This document shows positions 41,768 to 50,797 of a stretch of DNA of 64,000 nucleotides, piece by piece. The DNA is taken from NCBI GenBank assembly GCA_026671195.1, contig JAPOHD010000012.1, positions 124,001 through 188,000 of the forward strand, read 5' to 3'. A model generated the notes under the pieces. That model did not search any database and had not been told where the DNA came from. It worked only from the letters and a program-made list of their open reading frames with translations. Each line of letters starts with the position of its first letter. Position 1 is the stretch's first letter. The DNA comes from Draconibacterium aestuarii. Its GTDB lineage: Bacteria; Bacteroidota; Bacteroidia; Bacteroidales; Prolixibacteraceae. Made by a program: the position numbers and the translations under genes.

Positions 41768-44700
41768 ATGAAGCAAGTAAAAGCTCATAAACAAAACCTG
41801 GTAATCCCAACCTACGAACTGGGAAAATCAGAAATTAATCCCGTATTCTTTGAAAAAAGAGTTTACCAGGGGTCATCGGGAAAAGTTTACCCGGTTCCGT
41901 TTATCGATAAGGTTTACGATCATAAAGTGGATAAGAATTACCAGGCAGCAACACTTGAAAACGACTTTGTGAAACTGGTAATGTTGCCCGAAATCGGTGG
42001 ACGAATATTTGAAGCGCAAGATAAAACCAATAAAAATTACAACTTTTTCTACCAGCAGAAGGTGATAAAACCTGCGCTTGTTGGTTTAGCCGGTCCGTGG
42101 ATTAGCGGAGGGGTAGAGTTTAACTGGCCACAGCACCACCGCCCGGGAACTTATTTGCCAACCGATGTATATATTGAAGAAGAAGCCGATGGAGCGAGAA
42201 CAATCTGGATGTCGGAATACGACCCAATGTACCGCCTCAAAGGCATGCACGGAATTCGTCTCCGTCCCGAAAGTGCGTTAATTGAACTACGCGGTCGCCT
42301 CTTTAACCGCACGCCGTTAACACAAACCTTTTTGTGGTGGGCAAACGTAGCCGTTGAGGTGCATAAGGATTACCAAAGCTTTTTCCCGCCCGATGTACAC
42401 TATGTGGCCGATCATGCAGTACGGGCACAAAGCAGTTTCCCTTTTGCTGAAAACGATTATTACGGAATTCCTTACCACGAAAGACCGGGTAAAAACGATC
42501 TGCGTAACTACGATAATATTCCGGTGCCTACCAGTTACATGGTATGCGATACAAAATTCGATTTTTTTGGAGGCTACGATTTTAAAGCCGATGGCGGATT
42601 TATTCACGTAGCGAATCGACATATTGCTCCGGGTAAAAAACAATGGACCTGGGGAAGTGAAGATTTTGGTCGCGCATGGGACCGTGAACTGACCGACGAA
42701 GGCGGACCCTATTTCGAGTTGATGGCAGGTGTTTATACCGATAATCAGCCCGATTTTACTTATCTGCTTCCATACGAGACAAAAACCTTTTCGCAATTTT
42801 GGTGGAGCTATAAAAATCTGGGACCGGTACAAAATGCCAATAAAGATTTGGCTATCCGTCTTGAGATTCAGCAAGAAAACAGATTGGACTTGGGCGTTGC
42901 CGGCAGCCGTAAATTCGAAAACCTTCAATTCATTCTAATTATTGGAAACGAGAAGAAAGTTTTCGAAAAACAAACGATATCACCTGAAAAGCCCTGGAAA
43001 GATACTTCAATGCAAATTGAGGCAGGACAGGAGAATTCAGTTTCGTTAATTGTGCTTGACTCAAAAGGGAAAGAATTAATCGCTTATCATTATCGCGAAT
43101 TTAGCAAAGAACGAAACCGCAAGGTGGCATTCGAGCCAAAACAACCCACCGAAATTGAAAGTGCCAACGAGTTGGAATTGATTGGCGAACACCTGGAATT
43201 GTATCGTCATCCGACTCGTTACCCGGAACCTTATTGGATAGAAGCCATCAGAAAAGATCCGAAGAGTTACAAATCATACATTGCTTTAGGCCGCGTTAAG
43301 CTTAAAAACGGCAAGTTCGATGAAGCTGAAAAGAACTCCAGAACAGCCATTGATATTATGACCACTTATCATCCAAACCCGGCATCTGGCGAGGCGCATT
43401 ACTTCTGTGGTTTAGCCTGTTCTTTACAGGGCCGAAAAGATGAAGCTTACGGATTGTTCTACAAATCGACCTGGAACTTCGAGTGGCGTTCGGCTGCCTA
43501 TTATCAGCTGGCTACGCTCGATTGTTTGAAGTCGGATTATGAAACCGCTTTGGAGCATTTGGAGGCATCCTTAGATACGAACCGTCAGAATAACAAAGCA
43601 TACATTTTAAAAGCTGTAGTTCTGAAAAATAAGGGTGAAAAAGCAACTGCAGAAACTGTACTGACAGAATTGTTTAAAACTGATGCGCTTGACCAATGGG
43701 CAAAATTTGAAAGGACAAGCTTGTCGGGTAACTACGATGAGTTTATCGAATCATCAAGAAACGATGCACAAACCATAATTGATATCGCTTTTGATTATGC
43801 CGAAGCCGGTTTTTACCAGGAAGCTATTAATCTAATTGAGTTACATCATAAAAATGAAGTTCCTGAGTGTGCTGTTCCAAATCCAATGGCAAAAACAGTG
43901 ATGACCGAGTTTGTTTTGGCCTGGATCTACGAATTGAACGGCGAAAACACCAAATCCGCTGAGGTTCTGGAAAAAACAAAGTCAGCGTCTTACGACTATG
44001 TTTTTCCATCGCGTTTATACGAACAATTGGTGTTGGAATGGGCATTACAAGTTGATCCGGAAAATACAATTGCAGCATTTGGTTTGGGAAATTATTATTT
44101 CAACCTGAAAAGACATAAAGAAGCAATAGGTGTGTGGGAAAAAGCAGCTGAAGCCAATTGTGACTACGGAACACTCTACCGCAATCTTGGAATCGCCTAC
44201 TGGAATACTTTTGAAGATGGCGAAAAAGCAAGAGAAGCCTTCCTTAAGGCTCTGGAACTGGCTCCAAACGATATGCGTATTGGTTACGAATTCGACCAGT
44301 TGCGTAAAAAGCTGAACGACGATCCTAAACAACGATTGGAAGATTTGTTGCCGATTAAAGACCAGATAACAACCCGCGATGATTTCTCGGTAGAACTGGC
44401 AGCGCTGTACAATTTTAACGGTGAATACGATAAGGCATTAAACCTGCTTGAAAACCGCGATTTTCACCCATGGGAAGGAGGAGAAGGTCAGGTTTTAAGA
44501 CAGTTTACTTTCGCTTGCTTAAAGCTAGGACAACAGGCCTTGCAAAACGGAGATGCTGAATCTGCTTTGGAGTACTTCAATAAATCAGTGAATACACCTG
44601 ATAATCTGGGTGAAAAATACCATCCGCTTCAAGCAGTTGCACACATTAATTACTGGAAAGGAATGGCACTGAAAGCGCTTGGGAAAACAGAAGAAGCCAG

Positions 44701-45103
44701 GGCACATTTCCTTGAAAGTAAAAACGAAGAAGGCGACTTTATCGATATGGCTGTGAGTGCTTATTCTGAGTTGTCGTACTACAAAGCCTTGTCGCTCAAC
44801 GAGCTGGGCAAAAAAGTTGAGGCACAGAATCTATTGGCTGATATAAGAAAATTTGGTGAAGCCAAATTGAACGATAAAGCTCAGATTGACTATTTTGCAA
44901 CATCGTTGCCACTGCTACTGGTGTTCGAAGATGATATCCAGAAACGAAATACCATCGATGCAAAATACCTGATTGCGATTGCACATGTTGGTTTAGGATC
45001 GTATGGCGATGCGATAGATAACCTGAAAGATGTATTGAAGCTGAATTCGATGCATGTGGGTTCAAAAGATTTGTTGGAACAGCTTACTGCTGAAGTTGCG
45101 TGA
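41768..45103 (+). CDS. DUF5107 domain protein with long TPR array
   Basis: An 1111-residue protein without a signal peptide. Residues ~20-380 form the DUF5107 beta-rich domain, resembling galactose-mutarotase-like sandwiches: MLPEIGGRIFEAQDKTNKNYNFFYQ, then GGVEFNWPQHHRPGTYLP and GSEDFGRAWDRELTDEGGPYFELMAG. Residues ~490-1111 are more than ten tetratricopeptide repeats (EAHYFCGLACSLQGRKDEAY, ALGLGNYYFNLKRHKEAIG-like). Such genes accompany sugar-utilisation loci in Bacteroidota. The first domain may bind or epimerise a carbohydrate and the TPRs a partner, but no function is established. It is coupled to the MFS porter upstream. Confidence 0.82.
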   Translation: MKQVKAHKQNLVIPTYELGKSEINPVFFEKRVYQGSSGKVYPVPFIDKVYDHKVDKNYQAATLENDFVKLVMLPEIGGRIFEAQDKTNKNYNFFYQQKVIKPALVGLAGPWISGGVEFNWPQHHRPGTYLPTDVYIEEEADGARTIWMSEYDPMYRLKGMHGIRLRPESALIELRGRLFNRTPLTQTFLWWANVAVEVHKDYQSFFPPDVHYVADHAVRAQSSFPFAENDYYGIPYHERPGKNDLRNYDNIPVPTSYMVCDTKFDFFGGYDFKADGGFIHVANRHIAPGKKQWTWGSEDFGRAWDRELTDEGGPYFELMAGVYTDNQPDFTYLLPYETKTFSQFWWSYKNLGPVQNANKDLAIRLEIQQENRLDLGVAGSRKFENLQFILIIGNEKKVFEKQTISPEKPWKDTSMQIEAGQENSVSLIVLDSKGKELIAYHYREFSKERNRKVAFEPKQPTEIESANELELIGEHLELYRHPTRYPEPYWIEAIRKDPKSYKSYIALGRVKLKNGKFDEAEKNSRTAIDIMTTYHPNPASGEAHYFCGLACSLQGRKDEAYGLFYKSTWNFEWRSAAYYQLATLDCLKSDYETALEHLEASLDTNRQNNKAYILKAVVLKNKGEKATAETVLTELFKTDALDQWAKFERTSLSGNYDEFIESSRNDAQTIIDIAFDYAEAGFYQEAINLIELHHKNEVPECAVPNPMAKTVMTEFVLAWIYELNGENTKSAEVLEKTKSASYDYVFPSRLYEQLVLEWALQVDPENTIAAFGLGNYYFNLKRHKEAIGVWEKAAEANCDYGTLYRNLGIAYWNTFEDGEKAREAFLKALELAPNDMRIGYEFDQLRKKLNDDPKQRLEDLLPIKDQITTRDDFSVELAALYNFNGEYDKALNLLENRDFHPWEGGEGQVLRQFTFACLKLGQQALQNGDAESALEYFNKSVNTPDNLGEKYHPLQAVAHINYWKGMALKALGKTEEARAHFLESKNEEGDFIDMAVSAYSELSYYKALSLNELGKKVEAQNLLADIRKFGEAKLNDKAQIDYFATSLPLLLVFEDDIQKRNTIDAKYLIAIAHVGLGSYGDAIDNLKDVLKLNSMHVGSKDLLEQLTAEVA

Positions 45104-45124
45104 TAATTTGAAAGGAGATTTTAT

Positions 45125-47914
45125 ATGAAATTGGTATATCGTTTTTTAGTATTAATTGTGGCCGCGGGATTTGCAAGTTGCTCAAAAACTCAGGTTAATG
45201 AGATTAGCCTGGAGGGAGAATGGAGCGTTGTACTTGATTCTTTAAACGTTGGTATTGAAGAGGGGTGGGCGGAACAAAATTTGCAAGGAAGCACAATCCA
45301 ATTACCCGGAACTTTGGATGATGCCGGTCTTGGGAAAGAAAATACCCAGCTGCCGGTTATGGACAACAGCGTAATGTGGGGGCTAACCCGCAAACACCAG
45401 TACATTGGCGCTGCCTGGTACCGGAAAGAGGTTAATATACCTGCCAATTGGAAGGGTAAAAACATTGATTTGGAACTGGAAAGAATAATTTGGGAATCGA
45501 AGGTATTTGTTGATGGACTTCCGATTGGAAGACGTGAAAGTTTAATTGCACCACACCGGTACGACCTGAGTGAAGTGCTTACACCCGGAAAACATACTAT
45601 TACCATTCGTATTGATAATTCCAATTTCTATCCACTGATAAATGTTCAGGGGGACAAGTATCCCGATCCTGTAAATCAGGATATGGCGCATGCCTATACC
45701 AATCATACGCAAATAAAGTGGAATGGAATAATTGGAGATATTAAGCTGGTTGCATCCGCGATAAAAAAGATTGAAAATATTCAGGTTGAAACAAATGTCC
45801 AGGCAAATTGGATTCGGGCGGTTTTTCAAAATCATAAAGCTGTTGAAGCAAATTTGAAGTATGTGATTTCTTACGCCGGTGGAGAAGTAATTGTTGAGGA
45901 TAAAATTCCAAGTGATGTTTCACTGATAGAAATTATGAAACCAGAAGCAATAAAATACTGGGATGAGTTTAACCCTAATTTATATGATTTCAAGATTATT
46001 GCTGAAAATGAAATGGGCATTGATACAACAACTGTTCGTTTTGGATTTAGGGAGATTCGGAATAACGACGGCGTGTTGGAATTAAACGGTAAACGTATCT
46101 TTTTGCGAGGAAACCTGGAGTGTGCGATATTTCCGTTAACAGGTCATCCGCCGATGGATAAAACCGGATGGAATCAACTCATTTCACAGGCGAAAGCTTA
46201 TGGTTTGAATCATTTACGCTTTCATTCGTGGTGTCCGCCAAAAGCAGCTTTCGAAGCAGCTGACGAAGCCGGGTTTTATTTCCAGGTAGAGCTGCCACAC
46301 TGGAGCTTACACTTTGGTGAAGACCAAAAAACAACGAATTTTTTATTAGACGAATCCGATAAAGTTTTGACTGAATATGGCAATCACCCGTCGTTTGTTT
46401 TAATGGCATTGGGGAATGAGTTGCAGGGCGATGCCAGCTTGATGAATACTACCGTTGCAGATTTAAGAAAAAAAGACTCACGTCATTTATACATGACTAC
46501 TTGTTTTTCGTTTCAAAAACCTTTGGGTGTTGTTGCCCAACCGGAGGATGATTACTTTGTTACCCAAAGAACTGATAAAGGTTGGATACGCGGACAAGGG
46601 ATTTTTAATGCACAGTCGCCCAATTTCGACGAGGATTATACAGCTAACAGCGAACATGTACCGGTTCCGTTAATTTCACATGAAATTGGACAATACTCGG
46701 TTTATCCGGATATGACCGAGATTGAGAAATACACAGGTGTATTGAAGCCGCTTAACTTTATGGCCATTCGTAATAGTTTGGAGGCAAACGGTTTGCTGAA
46801 TATGGCAGATAAACTCACTTATGCATCAGGAAAACTGGCGGCCATTCTTTACAAAGAAGAAATTGAGCGTGCCCTGAAAACTCCGGCTTTCGATGGATTC
46901 CAATTACTGCAGTTGCAGGATTTTCCGGGGCAGGGAACCGCATTGGTTGGTTTATTGAATGCTTTCTGGGAATCGAAAGGTGTTATTAGTGCTGATGAAT
47001 TCAGACAGTTTAATTCTGAACTGGTACCACTCATTCGTTTCGAAAAAGCAGTTTATGAAAATGGTGAAACTTTTAAGGCTTCATTAGAGGTTGCCAATTT
47101 CTTTAAGGAAATGAGCGGACAAACGCTGGATTGGTCAATTACTAACGAAGCCGGCGAAACTGTGCATTCGGGAACTGAGAACAATATCGATTTACAATTG
47201 GGTAACAATGGTAATCTGGGCAATATTGAGTTTAAGGTTAATGCTGATAAAGCTGAAAAGTTAATGATCAATGTAGCATTAAAAGGTACTGATTATAAAA
47301 ACAGCTGGCCGGTTTGGGTGTATCCGAAAGAGGTAAAAGTTAACTCTGATAAAGTAGTTGTAACAGCCTCGTTACAGCAAGCTAAGCAGGAATTAGAGCA
47401 AGGAAACACAGTGCTGCTAAATCCTGATTATAAAAAGCTGAAAGGAATTGACGGCCGTTTTGTGCCCGTGTTCTGGAGCCCGGTTCATTTCCCGAATCAG
47501 CCAAGTTCAATGGGCTTGTTGATGGATGAAGATCATGCTGCTTTTAACGATTTTCCAACCGATGAATATACTGACTGGCAATGGTGGGATTTGTGTATCA
47601 GATCTAAATCATTGATTGTAGATAAAATGGACGTAACGCCAATCGTACGGGTAATCGACAATTTTGTAACGAACCACCATCTTACTAATGTTTTCGAAAC
47701 AAAAGTAGGAGAGGGCAAACTGGTTTATTCTTCCATCGATTTAATGAATAATCTCGATGAGCGTCCCGTGGCACGTCAGTTACGCTCGAGTCTGTTAAAA
47801 TACATGGAAAGTGCAGCATTTGATCCTTCCGGTTCTGTGACTATCGATGAGCTTATTTTTGCTAACAATACGGCACAAAAGCAATTTAAGGCTTCGGATA
47901 TTTATGAAGATTAG
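45125..47914 (+). CDS. GH2-family glycoside hydrolase lipoprotein, copy 1
   Basis: A 929-residue protein with lipobox FASC, so it is membrane-anchored. It has an N-terminal jelly-roll sugar-binding domain (residues ~30-200), an immunoglobulin-like domain (~205-310) and a TIM barrel (~320-620). Candidate catalytic residues are acid/base E432 in ALGNELQG and nucleophile E520 in ISHEIGQYS, both placed as in GH2. A C-terminal segment (VVTASLQQAKQELEQGNTVLLNPD, then VYSSIDLMNN) resembles a glutamine-amidotransferase-like fold. Activity is probably an exo-beta-galactosidase or -glucuronidase type; the substrate is not readable. It is paralogous to 53283 and 56520. Confidence 0.85.
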   Translation: MKLVYRFLVLIVAAGFASCSKTQVNEISLEGEWSVVLDSLNVGIEEGWAEQNLQGSTIQLPGTLDDAGLGKENTQLPVMDNSVMWGLTRKHQYIGAAWYRKEVNIPANWKGKNIDLELERIIWESKVFVDGLPIGRRESLIAPHRYDLSEVLTPGKHTITIRIDNSNFYPLINVQGDKYPDPVNQDMAHAYTNHTQIKWNGIIGDIKLVASAIKKIENIQVETNVQANWIRAVFQNHKAVEANLKYVISYAGGEVIVEDKIPSDVSLIEIMKPEAIKYWDEFNPNLYDFKIIAENEMGIDTTTVRFGFREIRNNDGVLELNGKRIFLRGNLECAIFPLTGHPPMDKTGWNQLISQAKAYGLNHLRFHSWCPPKAAFEAADEAGFYFQVELPHWSLHFGEDQKTTNFLLDESDKVLTEYGNHPSFVLMALGNELQGDASLMNTTVADLRKKDSRHLYMTTCFSFQKPLGVVAQPEDDYFVTQRTDKGWIRGQGIFNAQSPNFDEDYTANSEHVPVPLISHEIGQYSVYPDMTEIEKYTGVLKPLNFMAIRNSLEANGLLNMADKLTYASGKLAAILYKEEIERALKTPAFDGFQLLQLQDFPGQGTALVGLLNAFWESKGVISADEFRQFNSELVPLIRFEKAVYENGETFKASLEVANFFKEMSGQTLDWSITNEAGETVHSGTENNIDLQLGNNGNLGNIEFKVNADKAEKLMINVALKGTDYKNSWPVWVYPKEVKVNSDKVVVTASLQQAKQELEQGNTVLLNPDYKKLKGIDGRFVPVFWSPVHFPNQPSSMGLLMDEDHAAFNDFPTDEYTDWQWWDLCIRSKSLIVDKMDVTPIVRVIDNFVTNHHLTNVFETKVGEGKLVYSSIDLMNNLDERPVARQLRSSLLKYMESAAFDPSGSVTIDELIFANNTAQKQFKASDIYED

Positions 47915-47946
47915 AATGGAGATTATTACAAGCGAAAAACAATAAA

Positions 47947-49875
47947 ATGATCAACGATAATACGATGAAGAAAAACAGATTAATAACGATTAGCCTTGCC
48001 CTGATTTTATCTTTGAGTTCTTTTGTCGTTTTGGGGCAACAAAAACCAAATATTCTTTGGATAACTATCGAAGATACATCGCCTCAGTTTATAGGGTGCT
48101 ACGGAGATGAAAATGCCAGTACACCTGTAATCGATAAACTGGCAGAAGAAGGAATCCGGTTTAGTAATGCATTTTCTACCGGAACAGTTTGTTCTCCCAG
48201 TAGAAGCACAATAATAACCGGGGTTCGGACTTATGCCATGGGTACCGGAAATCATCGAAGTAATTATTCGATCCCTGATTTTATCCACGGGTTTCCGTAT
48301 TACATGCAAAAACAGGGATATTACGTAAGTAATAACTTTAAAACAGATTACAACGTTGGAAATGAAAAACAATTTACCCAGGAGGCCTGGAACGAAAGCT
48401 CGAATAAAGCGGGTTGGTGGAACCGGCAATCCGGACAACCCTTTTTTGCTGTTTTTAATTTCAACGATTCGCACCAGTCGCGCACAATGACCAATTCTTA
48501 CGAATGGTACCTGAAAAATGTGTGGGAACAGCTACCGGAAAAAGACCGGATTGCAGAAGATGCTTTCGATATGCCGCCGTTTTACCGGGATACTCCTGAA
48601 ATGAGAAAACACTTTGCGCGTGTTTATAATTCAATAAAATTAACCGACAATCGGATTGGCGATTTATTGGCAAAACTTGATAAAGACAAGCTGCGCGACA
48701 GTACAATTATTTTCTGTTATGCTGACCATGGTGAAGGCATTCCCAGAGGCAAAACCAATGGAATCAATCTTGGATATCGTGTACCATTTATAATCTGGTT
48801 CCCCGAAATGTATAAACACCTTTCTCCCTGGGGAACTGCGGGAGTGGTGAGCGACGAATTAATTGACTTTGAAGACCTGGCTCCAACTTTAATAAGTTTG
48901 GCGGGTGGGGAACGGCCTGACTATCTGAAGGGTCGGGTGTTAATGGGAAAAGAGCGGTCGAAGCCGGTTGAGTTTCTTGCGCTTTCCTCCGACCGGGCAG
49001 ACAATGGCCCCGACATGGTGCGAAGCATTACCGACGGGAAATACATTTATTCCCGAAACTTTATGCCCTATATGCCACAATTGCGTTACATCCGGTATGT
49101 CGATATTGCAGATATTACTAACGTAATACGTCGTGATTTTCAGGATAAGCGATTAAACAGTCTGCAAGAAAGTATTTTAGAAGAGCGTCCTGCCGAGTTT
49201 CTTTTTGATATTGAAAATGATATTTGGGAAACCAGAAACCTGGTGAAAGATCCGAATTACAAAAATGTTTTAAGCCGGATGCGTAAGCAGTTGGATAAAA
49301 ACATACTAAAAACACGCGATGCTCATTTTCTTCCGGAATATGAAATTGGACTGATCTCAAAAAATGGAACAGCTTACGAATATCGTTTGGATAACAATAA
49401 ATATCCGATTAAAGAGATTTATGCAGCAGCATCGCTTTCAGGCCACAGGAGCAAGGAAGTTGCCCAAAAACAGGTTGCCTTGTTAAGCAACGGAAATAAA
49501 ATTATCCGATACTGGGCCATAACCGGTTTGCATTCTCAGCCGCGGGAATTTTTGAAAGATTTCGATGCTGAAATTATCCAAATGATGGACGATGAATACC
49601 CACCTGTGGGAGCTACGGCAGCAGCAATTGCTTATCAGAATTTCGATAATAACGCAGCCGAAAATAAGCTAAAAGAATATTGTGAAAGTGAAAACATGGA
49701 CATTGCCTTAATGGCGATTAACCATTTGTTGTACGTGGAAAATAAAGAGCCTTTTATTGAAACTATAAAAAAGGTTTACCAAATGCCTGGAAGAAATTAC
49801 AATGTTAAAGCAGCATGTCTGGATTTTATGGGGATACTAAACTTAGTTCCCAACGATTCAGAACACGAAAGGTAA
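47947..49875 (+). CDS. Exported sulfatase, formylglycine type
   Basis: A 642-residue type I sulfatase. The signal is MKKNRLITISLALILSLSSF ending VLGQ; this starts at an in-frame ATG (47965), six codons after the first ATG, and either could be used. The modification motif is C82-S-P-S-R in TGTVCSPSRSTIITG; this Cys becomes formylglycine by anaerobic or aerobic maturases. Metal ligands include D in WITIEDTSP and DH in YADHGEG. After residue ~460 there is a helical extension with HEAT-like repeats. It removes sulfate from a glycan in the periplasm and is flanked by GH2, SGNH and GH35 genes. Confidence 0.88.
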   Translation: MINDNTMKKNRLITISLALILSLSSFVVLGQQKPNILWITIEDTSPQFIGCYGDENASTPVIDKLAEEGIRFSNAFSTGTVCSPSRSTIITGVRTYAMGTGNHRSNYSIPDFIHGFPYYMQKQGYYVSNNFKTDYNVGNEKQFTQEAWNESSNKAGWWNRQSGQPFFAVFNFNDSHQSRTMTNSYEWYLKNVWEQLPEKDRIAEDAFDMPPFYRDTPEMRKHFARVYNSIKLTDNRIGDLLAKLDKDKLRDSTIIFCYADHGEGIPRGKTNGINLGYRVPFIIWFPEMYKHLSPWGTAGVVSDELIDFEDLAPTLISLAGGERPDYLKGRVLMGKERSKPVEFLALSSDRADNGPDMVRSITDGKYIYSRNFMPYMPQLRYIRYVDIADITNVIRRDFQDKRLNSLQESILEERPAEFLFDIENDIWETRNLVKDPNYKNVLSRMRKQLDKNILKTRDAHFLPEYEIGLISKNGTAYEYRLDNNKYPIKEIYAAASLSGHRSKEVAQKQVALLSNGNKIIRYWAITGLHSQPREFLKDFDAEIIQMMDDEYPPVGATAAAIAYQNFDNNAAENKLKEYCESENMDIALMAINHLLYVENKEPFIETIKKVYQMPGRNYNVKAACLDFMGILNLVPNDSEHER

Positions 49876-49909
49876 AACAATCTCGTAATTCGTAGTAAAT
49901 AGTAATAAT

Positions 49910-50641
49910 ATGAAGATATTGATAACAGGATTAGTTGTGTTTTTGTCGTTGGTTTCTGTGTATTCCGAAAAATCATCAGCACAACAAACGGCCAACGAAA
50001 AAGATTACCTGGCCGAATTAAAAACAGAGTTGAAGCTAAAATGGCCCAATAACAGGACTGTTAATGTGGTGTTTCACGGGCACAGTGTTCCGTCAGGTTA
50101 TTTCAAGGAGGGGCGTGTAAATTCATTGGCAGCCTATCCACATTTATTCCTGAAATTTCTAACCGATAGCTACCAATATGCGGTAATTAATTGCATAACA
50201 ACCTCCATTGGCGGCGAGCAGGCCGAGCAGGGTGCGAAACGTTTTAAAAATGATGTACTCTGTATGAAACCCGACTTGCTTTTTATCGATTACGCCTTAA
50301 ACGACAGAAGTATCGGGCTTGAACGGGCAGAAGTGGCCTGGCGATCGATGATAAAAGAAGCTTTGGAAGCCGATATTAAATTGGTGCTGCTTACGCCAAC
50401 ACCCGATCTAAAAGAAGATATACTGGATGAAAATGCGCCGCTTGCCGGGTATGCAAAAATGATTAAAAAGCTGGGGAAAGAAAATCATATCCCGGTGATC
50501 GATGTGTATTCGCAATTTAAAAAACTAAAGCAGGATGGTGAAGACCTGGCAGAATACATGAGTCAGAATAACCATCCGAACGAGCTGGGTCACCAGGTTG
50601 CGGCACAGGAGATTATAGAAGAACTTTTTAGTGAACTATAA
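49910..50641 (+). CDS. SGNH/GDSL-family hydrolase, exported
   Basis: A 243-residue protein with signal MKILITGLVVFLSLVSVYS. The SGNH blocks are nucleophile S59 in FHGHSVPSG (block I), N131 in YALNDRS (block III), and H222 in NNHPNELGH (block V). Family members remove O-acetyl or other acyl groups from sugars. Placed between a sulfatase and a GH35 enzyme, it probably deacylates the same glycan before cleavage; that is inference from context. It starts 34 bp after the sulfatase. Confidence 0.82.
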   Translation: MKILITGLVVFLSLVSVYSEKSSAQQTANEKDYLAELKTELKLKWPNNRTVNVVFHGHSVPSGYFKEGRVNSLAAYPHLFLKFLTDSYQYAVINCITTSIGGEQAEQGAKRFKNDVLCMKPDLLFIDYALNDRSIGLERAEVAWRSMIKEALEADIKLVLLTPTPDLKEDILDENAPLAGYAKMIKKLGKENHIPVIDVYSQFKKLKQDGEDLAEYMSQNNHPNELGHQVAAQEIIEELFSEL

Positions 50642-50797
50642 TGAAACGTAAAACACCGAAGCAGCGGTGTATTGAATTTTTTAGAAAAGTGTATATGAAA
50701 CGAACATGAATTTTTATTCTTCAAATTCACAAATAAGAAGAATTAAAATTCGTCGAGAGTTCCATCGAATACAAATGAAGTAAACAATTTTAATGAG

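Noticed and set aside
42317-42928. 203-codon minus-strand open frame inside the DUF5107 gene
   Set aside because: It is wholly antisense to a well-supported gene, and its product has no recognisable domain or start signal.
48007-48474. 155-codon minus-strand open frame within the sulfatase
   Set aside because: It is antisense to the conserved sulfatase catalytic region; no independent evidence for a gene.
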